From: CAWAVN01 sp963844315
Lineage (GTDB): Bacteria; Planctomycetota; Planctomycetia; Planctomycetales; Planctomycetaceae
Direction: 5' to 3'
Length of the DNA: 64,000 bases
Assembly (NCBI GenBank): GCA_963844315.1
Contig: CAWJOC010000033.1
Span: 186,001 to 250,000, forward strand
Of the stretch, positions 28,833 through 36,850 are shown piece after piece. Every line of letters begins with the position of its first letter. The stretch's first letter is position 1. The position numbers were made by a program, and so were the translations under genes. The notes under the pieces were generated by a model that was given only the letters and a program-made list of their open reading frames with translations, searched no databases and had not been told where the DNA came from.

Positions 28833-29624
28833 ATGGCACGATTGACTCAGGCCGATTTGTCCGAACTGAACAAGACCTTTGAAGAGCGCACCCCGCAGGA
28901 ATTGATCCAATGGGGCCGGTCAATTTTTGGGAACCGCCTGGCGGCGTTGTCTTCCATGCAGCGGGCGGGAAACGTGGTCTGCCACATGCTCCACAGCCTG
29001 AAACTGCCCATCCCGGTGCTGTTCGTGGATACGGGGGTGCTCTTTCAGGAAACTTTGGACACCCGAGACCGGCTCATCAAAGAGTATGGCCTGGAAATCG
29101 TCACGCTCAAACCCGAAAAAACGATGGAAGAGCAAACCACCGAGCTAGGTGTCCTCTATCTTTCGCCCGATGGCCAGAAACAATGCTGCCATCTGCGGAA
29201 GACCGAGCCGATGTTGAGGCAAAAAGGCCGGTTCGATGCGCTCATCGGCAGCCTCCGCCGGGCGGATGGCGGCCGGAGGGAATCTTGCCCCATCCTGGCG
29301 ATTGACACCGAAATGAACGCCCTCAGGATCAACCCGCTCGTCAATTACTCGAATGAGCAGATGGACCAATACATCGCCGAGAACAAGGTCTTCATTAACC
29401 CGCTTCATTCGCAGGGCTACACGACCATCGGCTGCAACCGCTGCACCACGCCGATTCTGCCCAACGAACCGCACCGCGCGGGCCGCTGGCGGCATCTGGG
29501 ACCGTGGTCGGTGTACTGCGGCATCAACCCCACCGATGTCGATTACGAAGGCGCACTGGCCCTCGACTTGGACCAGGACCTCATCGACCGCATCCTCGGA
29601 CGCGAAACCGACTTCATTATCTGA
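28833..29624 (+). CDS. cysH: Phosphoadenylyl/adenylyl-sulfate reductase, APS-type with Fe-S cysteines
   Basis: A 263-residue reductase of assimilatory sulfate reduction that releases sulfite from APS or PAPS. The substrate-binding core has PVLFVDTGVLFQET and NPLVNYSNEQMDQYI. The cysteine pairs QCCHLRK (118-119) and GCNRCT (201, 204) are the four ligands of the [4Fe-4S] cluster found in APS reductases and absent from E. coli-type PAPS reductase, so APS is the likelier substrate. A further Cys in WSVYCGIN (about 229) may be the catalytic one, although the usual ECGLH ending is not present. The ATG 28833 start MARLTQADLSELN fits the family. The frame is intact. Confidence 0.9.
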   Translation: MARLTQADLSELNKTFEERTPQELIQWGRSIFGNRLAALSSMQRAGNVVCHMLHSLKLPIPVLFVDTGVLFQETLDTRDRLIKEYGLEIVTLKPEKTMEEQTTELGVLYLSPDGQKQCCHLRKTEPMLRQKGRFDALIGSLRRADGGRRESCPILAIDTEMNALRINPLVNYSNEQMDQYIAENKVFINPLHSQGYTTIGCNRCTTPILPNEPHRAGRWRHLGPWSVYCGINPTDVDYEGALALDLDQDLIDRILGRETDFII

Positions 29625-29654
29625 AAGGCGAGCGTGGGGCGTCAGCCCCATGAT
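29624..29654 (+). repeat. GGCGAGC hairpin repeat, copy 3
   Basis: AAAGGCGAGCG followed by the hairpin TGGGGC-GTCA-GCCCCA and TGAT. It starts at the stop codon of cysH, 15 bases before the end of the convergent hisB gene, so it may separate the two transcripts. Confidence 0.8.
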
Positions 29655-29668
29655 TTCGGAAATGACCC

Positions 29669-30255
29669 TTACAGCGTGCCTTTGGAGGACGGAATTCCCG
29701 GTTGGCGGGGGTCGATGGCCACCGCTTGGCGGAGTGCGCGGGCAGTGGATTTGAAGATCGCTTCGGAAATGTGGTGGCTGTTTTGACCGTGGTGCAACAC
29801 GAGATGCAGGTTCAAAAGGGCATTCGAGGACACGGCTTGCCAGAACTCCCGCACCAGTTCCGCATCGAACTGGCCGATTTTTTCCGTGGGAAACTCCACG
29901 CGGTAGATGAACCACATCCGCCCGCTGAAATCCAGAGCCGACGTGACGAGCGTCTCTTCCATCGGCAGCGTCATCGATCCATATCGGGTGAGACCTTTTT
30001 TATCGCCCACCGCTTCCAAGAGCCTTGCCCAAACAGATGCCCACATCTTCGACGGTATGATGCTGGTCGACTTCCAAATCGCCGCCGGCTTCAATCGTCA
30101 GATCGAACAAGGCATGCTTGGCGAGCAGCGTCAGCATGTGGTCGAAAAACCCCACGCCGGTTTTGATATTCGCTTCGCCCGCTGCCGTCGAGATCGAGTT
30201 CCAAACGAATCTTGGTCTCAGCGGTTTCGCGATGTATGTTCGCAATGCGGGTCAT
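29669..30255 (-). CDS. hisB: Imidazoleglycerol-phosphate dehydratase, two frameshifts
   Basis: HisB removes water from imidazole-glycerol phosphate in histidine synthesis, with two Mn ions. Correcting two places gives a full 195-codon protein: one G in CCC/GGG at 30178-30180 (joining LELDLDGSG to EANIKTGVGFFDHML) and one base in AA at 30018-30019 (joining GICLGKAL to EAVGDKKGLTRYG). The metal-binding motifs FFDHML, DQHHTVED and HGQNSHHISE are then all present, ending RQPGIPSSKGTL. Length is 3n+2, as expected for two extra bases. The start ATG at 30255 gives MTRIANIHRETAETKI, as in other HisB proteins. It follows hisC after 61 bases on the same strand. Confidence 0.93.
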
Positions 30256-30316
30256 GAAGGTTCTTAATCCTAAACTTAATCTTACTCTAAGCGGTCAGCT
30301 TTCAGCCAGAAATGAT

Positions 30317-31413
30317 TCATGCTTTCAGACCCAGCACGATATTGCCCAGATGTTCCAAACAAGTCTCGGCTTCCTCGTCGGTTCCCACGGTGATTCTTAG
30401 GCCATCTTGCAGCCCGGATTTTTTGGGAACGTGCGGGAACTTCATGTAGCGGACCAGGACTTTGTGCTTTTTGAGTTCCTCGAAGATTTCCGCGTTCGGG
30501 AGGGAATCGTGCGTGGCCCAGACGAAATTGGTTTGGCTGTCGACGACGTGAAAGCCCAGCGTCGGCAGTTCTTCCGTCAGATGGGCGCGGGTTTTCTTGA
30601 TGCGGCGTGGTCGTGGCCAGCATCCAGGGTTGGTCCATCAAAGCCGCCGTCGCCGCCGCCAGGGACAGCGCATCGCAGTTGTAGCTGTTTTTGACCTTCC
30701 GCATGCCTTTGATCAAATCGGGATGGGCCATCGCAAAGCCGAACCTTAGCCCCGCCAGGCTATAGGACTTGCTCAAGGTGCGGGTGATGATGATCCGCCT
30801 GGCCGCTTCTTCGCCGGACCGGAGCAGTTCCGCCTTGTGCGGATGATCGCAAAAATCGCCGTAGGCTTCATCCAGCACCAGAATCCCCTTCGGAGGAACC
30901 AAGCGAGAAGATCTCGTCCTCGTTCCAGCGGTTGCCCGAAGGCGAGTTGGGATTGGGCACGAACACCAGTTTCGCCCGCTCCACAACCTGCCGGGCGGTT
31001 TCCATGTTCCACGACCAATCGGGGTTCAGAATCATCCGCTCGCATTTGGCCCCTTGGATCTCCGCCAGCGTTTCATAGAGGACGTAACTGGGATACGGAT
31101 ACGCCACCAGTTCATCTGGGTCCACGAAGGAGCGGGTGAGGATGGTCAGGTTCTCATCGCTGCCGTTGGCGGGGAGGATCCAATCGGGTTCCAGGTGAAA
31201 CAGTTCCGCCGCCTGCTCGCAGAATTTCCGGGCCAAAGGGTCGGGATAGATATTCAGTCGGCCCCGCGCCGCCGTCTCAATCGCCAGGATGACTTCGGGC
31301 GAAGGCGGGTAGGGGTTCTCGTTGGTGTTGAGCTTGACCCAGCCCGGTTCTTGGGGCTGCTGACCGGGAAGATAGCCCGTCATGCGCTCGATATTGGGAC
31401 GGAACAAATTCAT
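30317..31413 (-). CDS. hisC: Histidinol-phosphate aminotransferase, two frameshifts
   Basis: A PLP enzyme that makes histidinol phosphate from imidazole-acetol phosphate. Three frame pieces join into about 364 residues. Piece one: VKLNTNENPYPPSPEV, ILPANGSDENLTILTRSF, VFVPNPNSPSGN. Piece two (break near 30905): GILVLDEAYGDF, then TRTLSKSYSLAGLRFGFAM with the PLP Lys. Piece three (break at 30604, where CC should be C): KKTRAHLTEELPTLGFHVVD to RITVGTDEEAETCLEHL and a stop at 30317. Its 3n+2 length fits two extra bases. Gene order hisC-hisB suggests a small his operon. Its 5' end is duplicated about 1.09 kb away (see 32457-32507). Confidence 0.93.
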
Positions 31414-31790
31414 AAACGCGGGTCGTTTCCTCTGGGATCAGTCGGGAAAGCCGCTATTGTCCTGAGTTCGCACGCCGGGGTCAACCACATCAGGATTTCC
31501 CCCGTTTTTGACTATTCCCAGGCTCCGGCTTGCGGTAAAATCCACAAAAGTTCACTGATTTGTCGCATTCCGAATGGACGACCGGCATGAGTATTCAGGC
31601 AACTTGCGATTCTTGTGGCAAGACCTATTCCCTCAACGAAAAGTACATCGGAAAACGCCTCCCTTGCAAAGAGTGCGGGGAAGTCTTCGAGGTTCAGGGT
31701 GATGAGGACGATTTCGATGATGGCCCGTCTCGCCCGCGACGGTCGGCAGAGCGCCGACCAAGCGCGCGGCTTCCGCGCGGAGCGCCCGAA
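31380..31790 (+). repeat. Direct repeat, upstream copy (hisC 5' end, promoter, zinc-ribbon start)
   Basis: This copy matches 32470-32880 with an offset of about 1,093 bases. Shared stretches include ATATTGGGACGGAACA in the hisC start, GGTCAACCACATCAGG, GGTAAAATCCACAAAAGTTC and TTCCGAATGGACGACCGGC before the start codon, and most of the first 110 coding bases. So a regulatory region as well as the gene was duplicated. Confidence 0.88.
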
Positions 31791-32203
31791 GAAAACCCGG
31801 CAAGAGGCGGCGGAAATCCGGCCCGAATTGGCTGCTCATCGGGCTGGGCGGCGGGGGCGGACTCTTGCTCCTCGGCGGGTTGATTTGGGCCTTGATTGCG
31901 ATGCTCGGCTCAACGCACGAAAGCCTCGCCGACGACTTCCTGGATACCACCGAGGAACTGGTGTCCGTCATGGAAGGCATCACCGATGAATCCTCCGCCA
32001 AAGCGGCCGTGCCTCAGATTCAAAAGATCGGCGACCGGATGGTGGACATCTTCAAGAAAATCCAAAAATTGGAAGAGTCCGACCCGCTGACAGACGAGGA
32101 AGATGACGCCTTGGAGGAAAAGATGAATGTCCGAATGGAAGCCTTCGCCATTCGGCAGCGGGAGCAGATTACCCGACTGCAACAGATCCCTGGCGTGCCA
32201 TGA
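31587..32203 (+). CDS. Zinc-ribbon (MJ0042-type) membrane protein, upstream paralogue, frameshifted
   Basis: The protein opens MSIQATCDSCGKTYSLNEKY with a CxxC...CxxC zinc ribbon (CDSC and CKEC) of the MJ0042 kind. An acidic/Arg-rich linker follows, then one membrane helix (NWLLIGLGGGGGLLLLGGLI) and a helical tail rich in Glu/Lys (TTEELVSVMEGITDESSAKA...). A frameshift in the Arg-rich linker near 31750-31785 separates the two halves; restoring it gives ARRKPGKRRRKSGPNWLL, which matches the downstream paralogue. About 205 codons. It is shorter than the paralogue at 32680, which carries an extra C-terminal domain. Function unknown. Confidence 0.78.
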
Positions 32204-32679
32204 TCATCGAGGAACCGATCATGGAAATGGAGAGAAAGATGAGCGAAGCGAACCGCGAAGCCCTCGAGCGAAGACGCGCAAGCACGGGACAACAATGTTC
32301 GCAATCCTTTTGGCGCGTAATCACGCCGCCAAATGCAGCCACCAGGCTCTGGGCCTGGCAGTTTTCCCAGGGCGGAAGGCTCTGGGCCTGGCAGTTTTCC
32401 CAGGGCGGAAAACTCCACAAGATCCTGCTATGATGGACCCAGATCAGGCCGAACGACAGCCGGTCAGCCGCCTCGCCGCTCAATATTGGGACGGAACATA
32501 CTCATCAATACGGATCACTTCATTTGAAGGAGAGGCGGGAAAGCGGCTATTGTCCAGAGTTTGCACTCAGGGGTCAACCACATCAGGATTTCCCCTGTTT
32601 TTGACTGTTATCAGGCGACGGCTTGCGGTAAAATCCACAAAAGTTCACTGATCTATCGCGTTCCGAATGGACGACCGGC
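32204..32679. other. Gap between paralogues: 33-bp tandem repeat and duplicated promoter
   Basis: It contains two perfect copies of a 33-bp unit (32344-32376 and 32377-32409, starting AGGCTCTGGGCCTGGCAGTT), a hisC 5' remnant (32457-32507), and the second copy of the shared promoter region (from about 32534). Several open frames cross it, but none resembles a protein and I do not call them. Confidence 0.7.
32457..32507 (-). pseudogene. Remnant of hisC 5' end
   Basis: Reading from 32507 gives MSMFRPNIER, compared with MNLFRPNIER at the true hisC start (31413). After that, similarity fades through a frameshift and a stop. The distance from the true start, about 1,094 bases, equals the offset of the zinc-ribbon duplication. 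The remnant therefore shows that the duplicated block began inside hisC. Confidence 0.8.
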
Positions 32680-33801
32680 ATGAGTATCCAAGCTACTTGC
32701 GATTCTTGTGGCAAGATGTATTCCCTCAACGAAAAGTACATCGGGAAACGCCTCCCTTGCAAAGAGTGCGGAGAAGTCTTCGAGGTTCAGGCCGAGGACG
32801 ATTTTGATTCCGCCCCCGCGCGTCCGCGGCGAAGCAGTTCCTCGAAGCCTTCCGCCGCTCCCGCGCGAGGTTCCAAAAGGAATCCTGGAAAGAAGCGGAG
32901 AAAATCCGGCCCGAACTGGCTGCTTATCGGCTTCGGCGCTGGTGGCGGGGTTTTGGTTCTCAGCGGTTTGATTTGGGCGGTGCTCTCGAACGTCGGCAAC
33001 TCGCACGACAAGGTTCTCAAAAACGCCATCGCGGCCCTGGAAGATGTCCCCGATATCCTCGCCGATGTCAAAAATGTCCCCTCAGCCCAGGCGGCCGACC
33101 TGAAGCTCGATGCAATCGCGAAACGCATGGCGGAACTCGAGGAACAATACAAAGAACTGGATGCCACCGCGCCGATCACCGACAAGGAAGAAAGAGAGGT
33201 CAGAGAGAAATACTCCGAGCAGTACAAAGCCATCAACCAACAAATTCGCGATGAGATGAAACGTTTGAGGAGCAACGAGGAGGCCCACCAGATCATTCGG
33301 TTCGCCATGATCCCCCTCGAAGGCAAGACCCACGCCGTCATGAATGCCCGGTCGGTCAAGCAGGTTGCCGAATTCACGCAGCGGGTCGAAGAGCACCAGG
33401 CCAAGGTCCGCGAGCGAACGGGACAAGGCCAACTCCCACCGCACCTAAAGCCCCCTGCCGACGAGAACCAAGGGCCGAAAGTCGACCCGCACACCCATCA
33501 GGCGGAGATTCCGAAAGGAGTGCTGGGTGTAACGCTGAAGATGGAATATGTCTTGAACTTCGATGAAATATTTAAACGGCTGCGGGAAATGTCCGGCAAG
33601 ACTCAGGTTCTCCATGCCTATAGCAATTCCCAGGGGACGACGGTCACGATTGCTCCCATGACGGATCTCGACCGCTTCGCGAACGCCGTGGACTTCGGAA
33701 AAGTGACCGAGGTGAATCGAACCGCCCGCATCATTACTATTGAGCCGGACGAAACCTACACCTTCAAACCGGGCGGCCAGCTCGCAGTCGATGCACCCTG
33801 A
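32680..33801 (+). CDS. Zinc-ribbon (MJ0042-type) membrane protein, downstream paralogue
   Basis: A 373-residue protein, intact. Residues 1-40 are the same zinc ribbon as the upstream copy (CDSCGKMYSLNEKYIGKRLP and CKEC). A Ser/Arg/Pro-rich linker leads to a membrane helix at about 82-104 (NWLLIGFGAGGGVLVLSGLI), followed by a long helical region (about 110-250) and a C-terminal domain (about 270-373: VLGVTLKMEYVLNFDEIF, HAYSNSQGTTVTIAPM). The zinc ribbon would sit in the cytoplasm and the tail outside. Function unknown. The start ATG follows TTCCGAATGGACGACCGGC, as in the other copy. Confidence 0.85.
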   Translation: MSIQATCDSCGKMYSLNEKYIGKRLPCKECGEVFEVQAEDDFDSAPARPRRSSSSKPSAAPARGSKRNPGKKRRKSGPNWLLIGFGAGGGVLVLSGLIWAVLSNVGNSHDKVLKNAIAALEDVPDILADVKNVPSAQAADLKLDAIAKRMAELEEQYKELDATAPITDKEEREVREKYSEQYKAINQQIRDEMKRLRSNEEAHQIIRFAMIPLEGKTHAVMNARSVKQVAEFTQRVEEHQAKVRERTGQGQLPPHLKPPADENQGPKVDPHTHQAEIPKGVLGVTLKMEYVLNFDEIFKRLREMSGKTQVLHAYSNSQGTTVTIAPMTDLDRFANAVDFGKVTEVNRTARIITIEPDETYTFKPGGQLAVDAP

Positions 33802-33859
33802 TGCAAGTTCGCTCGCGGCGTCGATTGCACTTGGCTCGCCTTTTTCAAATTGGCCCAAG

Positions 33860-35254
33860 ATGAAACTCCCGCGCGCCTGGCTTTGGTGTCTGACGATAGC
33901 CTTTCTGGCCGGAGAAGCGACCGAATCGATTTCCGCCGCCGAGCGGCCCAACATTCTCTTGATCGTCTCCGACGACCAGGGCTTTGGTGATTCGAGCGGG
34001 TTTTGGAAGACGGACCTCAAAACGCCGACCATCGATGGCATCGGTCAAGATGGCGCGAAGCTGATGCGGTTCCGGGTCAATCCGCTGTGCGCCCCGACAC
34101 GGGCCAGTCTGATGACGGGACTTTATAGTAACGTTGCCGGCATGTGGCGCAGGACCGGGGCAACTCGAGCGCGGCCCCAAGCCCGAAACTGGCTGGCCCG
34201 ATGATGCAAGGCGGATTCGGGATGGCATCAAACTCTTGCCCCAATATTTGAAAGATGCCGGTTATGCCACGGGCCTGTTCGGCAAATGGCATCTGGGCTA
34301 CGATCCCGAAAACGTCCCCAATGCCCGAGGCTTCGATGAGTTCGTCGGCTTTCTGGGCGGAGCGCATCCTTACCAGCAGCGAAACCGGGGGCAACTGGAG
34401 CAAAACGGCAAGCCCCTGGAAACGGAGAAGCACACCACGGACCTCTTCGCCGATGAGGCGATTCGTTTTATCCGCGAAAACAAAGACCGACCTTTCTTTT
34501 GTTACGTCCCCTTTAACGCCGTGCATGGCCCGCTTTATAGCGAGGACCGCCCGCGAAACTCCGCTCCTGCCGAATGGCTGGCGAAGTACGAGCACCTGCC
34601 GCCTGCCCGCCGGGATTACTGCGCGGTGATGAGCCACGCCGATGCCCGCATGGGCGACATGCTTAGGGCGCTTCGCGAACTGAATTTGGAGCAGAACACG
34701 CTGGTCATCTTCTTCTCCGACAACGGCGGCATCCTCGAAAAATACCCCTCGAACAATGGCCCCTTTCGCGGCGGCAAAGGCGAAGCCTACGAAGGCGGAA
34801 TCCGCGTGCCGTGCGTCATCAAGTGGCCCGCCATCATCCCCGCCGGAACGATTTCCGAAGCCGACGCCGTCCACTTCGACATCTTCGCCACGATCCTCGA
34901 TGCCGCCGGTCTGGAAGTCCCCAAAACCAACGGCGACTACCCCATCAGCGGCCAAAGCCTCCTGTCCCACTTCGCACCGGCGGCAAAACCCCGCTCAATG
35001 ACCGCACCCTGTTTTGGGATCTCTACGGCAAACAAGCCGCCCTCAAAGGCGACTGGAAACTCGTCGGCAACCTCCCCAACCACCGCGGCGATTTCCGCGA
35101 AGCGGCATCAGACGCCGAAAAAGCCGAGTTTGAACTCTACAACCTCAAAACCGACCCCGGCGAACAAAAAAACCTGGCGAAGGAACAGCCCGACATCTAC
35201 CAAGACCTAAAACGCCAGCATGTGGAGTGGTTGAGGAGTGCGGAAATCAAATAG
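33860..35254 (+). CDS. Secreted sulfatase, two frameshifts
   Basis: A type I sulfatase of about 465 codons. The signal peptide covers LWCLTIAFLAGEATESISA. Then RPNILLIVSDDQGFGDSSGF supplies metal-binding Asp residues, and NPLCAPTRASLMTG is the CxPxR motif whose Cys is turned into formylglycine by a maturase. GYATGLFGKWHLGYDPENVP and FSDNGG follow. One shift near 34146 and one at 34985-34988 (AAAA for AAAAA) break the frame; correcting both gives an uninterrupted protein ending FELYNLKTDPGEQKNLAKEQ. Planctomycete sulfatases act on sulfated polysaccharides; the substrate cannot be told. Both changes cancel (3n length). Confidence 0.9.
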
Positions 35255-35283
35255 ATGTTGGATTGATTCATGATCCAACGAAA

Positions 35284-35368
35284 CCGGGAGGCTTACGCCT
35301 CCCGTTCGCTTTTGTGGATCATTGTGGTTAGAATGAAATCATGGGGCTTACGCCCCACGCTCGCCTTT
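35284..35368 (-). repeat. Two adjacent GGCGAGC-type hairpin repeats
   Basis: The first hairpin is CGGGAGGC-TTAC-GCCTCCCG at 35285-35304 followed by TTCGCTTTT, a variant of the family. The second is the reverse of the standard copy: ATCATGGGGCTTACGCCCCA followed by CGCTCGCCTTT (35338-35368). They lie between the convergent sulfatase and DUF1501 genes, where they could act as terminators. Confidence 0.8.
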
Positions 35369-36748
35369 ATGTCATCAAACCTTCGTGGATCCGGCCATAC
35401 ACATCCGTCAGACGGAAATCGCGGCCGGCGTAGCGGTAGGTGAGTTTGGTGTGGTCGAGACCTAAGAGGTTCAAGGCCGTGGCGTGGAAGTCGTGGGTGT
35501 GGAACTTGTCGACTTGGGCGGCGATGCCGAAGTCGTCGGTGGCTCCGTAGCGCAGGCCGCCTTTCACGCCGCCGCCGGCCATCCACATCGAAAAGCCGGT
35601 GGAGTTGTGGTCGCGGCCATCGGGATTTCGGACGGCGGGGGTGCGGCCAAACTCGCCGCTCCAGACGATCAGCGTGTCCTTGAGCATGTCGAGCTTTTTG
35701 AGTTCGGTGATCAGGCCCGCGATGGGTTGGTCGGTGGCTTTGGTGTTTGAGGTCAAACGGGCACGCAGGCCGTTGTGCTGGTCCCAGCCTTCATGGGTGA
35801 GTTCAATGAACCGGACCCCGGCTTCGGCGAACCGGCGGGCCATCAGGCACATCCGGCCAAACTCGTCGGTCGGGCCTTGATTGATGCCGTAGAGGTTCAG
35901 GGTTTCTTCGGATTCGCTCGTCAGATCCATCAGTTCCGGAACCGCCGACTGCATGCGGAAGGCGAGTTCGTAAGATTCAATCACGCCTTCCAGTTGGCTG
36001 TTGGCGGCGTATTGGTCGGCGAGATTGCGGTTTAAGGATTGCAACGAGATCCAACTGCTTTCGCTGGAGTGAACCGGCGAAGTGCGGGTTATTGATGTTG
36101 CCGATGGCTTCGCCGCCGCCGGACGTTTTCGATCTTCGTGCCTTGATAGACGGCGGGCAAAAACGAGCTGCCGTAGTTCTGGCGCCGCCCAAGCGGGGCG
36201 TCGGCTTCATGGTGATGAAGCCGGGCAGGTTTTGGTTCTCGGTCCCCAGGCCATAAAGCACCCAGGCTCCCATCGAAGGCCGGACAAACTGAAAATTGCC
36301 CGTGTGCAGTTGCACCAAGGCTTGCGGGTGGTTCGGGAATGTCCGTGTGCACTCCGTTGATGAGGCACAGTTCATCGGCGTGTTTCGCCAGGTGCGGATA
36401 GAGTTCCGAAATATAAAGCCCGCTCTCGCCGTGCTGCGAGAACTTGTAAGGCGATGGCATGAGCGTTCGGCCCTTTTGGTTGTTGAGCACATCATTCCCG
36501 CCGGGGGATTTGCCTTCGTATTCGGTCAGGGCGGGTTTGTAGTCGAAGGTATCGACGTGGGATGGGCCGCCCCGCATGCAGAGGAAGATCACCCGCTTGG
36601 CCTTGGCGGCGAAATGCGGCTGCTTGGGGGAAAGCGGGTTTTGATAGTCGGGCGTTGTGCTCGCCGCCTCCGCCGCCAGTCCCGCGAAGGCCATGTATCC
36701 AAAACCGCAGGAAGTCGCTTTCAGCACGTCGCGTCGGGAAAACAGCAT
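35367..36748 (-). CDS. DUF1501 family protein (second copy), frameshifted
   Basis: About 460 codons in three pieces. A Tat signal opens it (FSRRDVLKATSCGFGYMAFA). Family marks: RVIFLCMRGGPSHVDTFDYK, DELCLINGVHTDIPNHPQAL (after correcting a base near 36333), SMGAWVLYGLGTENQNLPGF, RFIELTHEGWDQHNGL, TLIVWSGEFGRTP, MWMAGGGVKGGLRYG and HDFHATALNLLGLDHTKLTY. Other breaks fall near 36100. Tat export with a folded, metal-binding phosphatase-like fold is the family expectation. It follows the second PSD1 gene on the same strand after 102 bases, the same arrangement as the 21-26 kb pair. Confidence 0.87.
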
Positions 36749-36850
36749 GGCGGGGATCCTTCAAAATGGGGATGGGTATATGCGATAAACCCAAGCCGAC
36801 GACTCTGTCGTCGGTCCCGACACCAGAGGTGTCGGCATGGGAAATAGGAG

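Noticed and set aside
32127..32651. A 174-codon frame between the zinc-ribbon paralogues
   Set aside because: It spans the tandem repeat and the duplicated promoter, and encodes repeated LGLAVFPGRKA by virtue of the DNA repeat; no protein signature.
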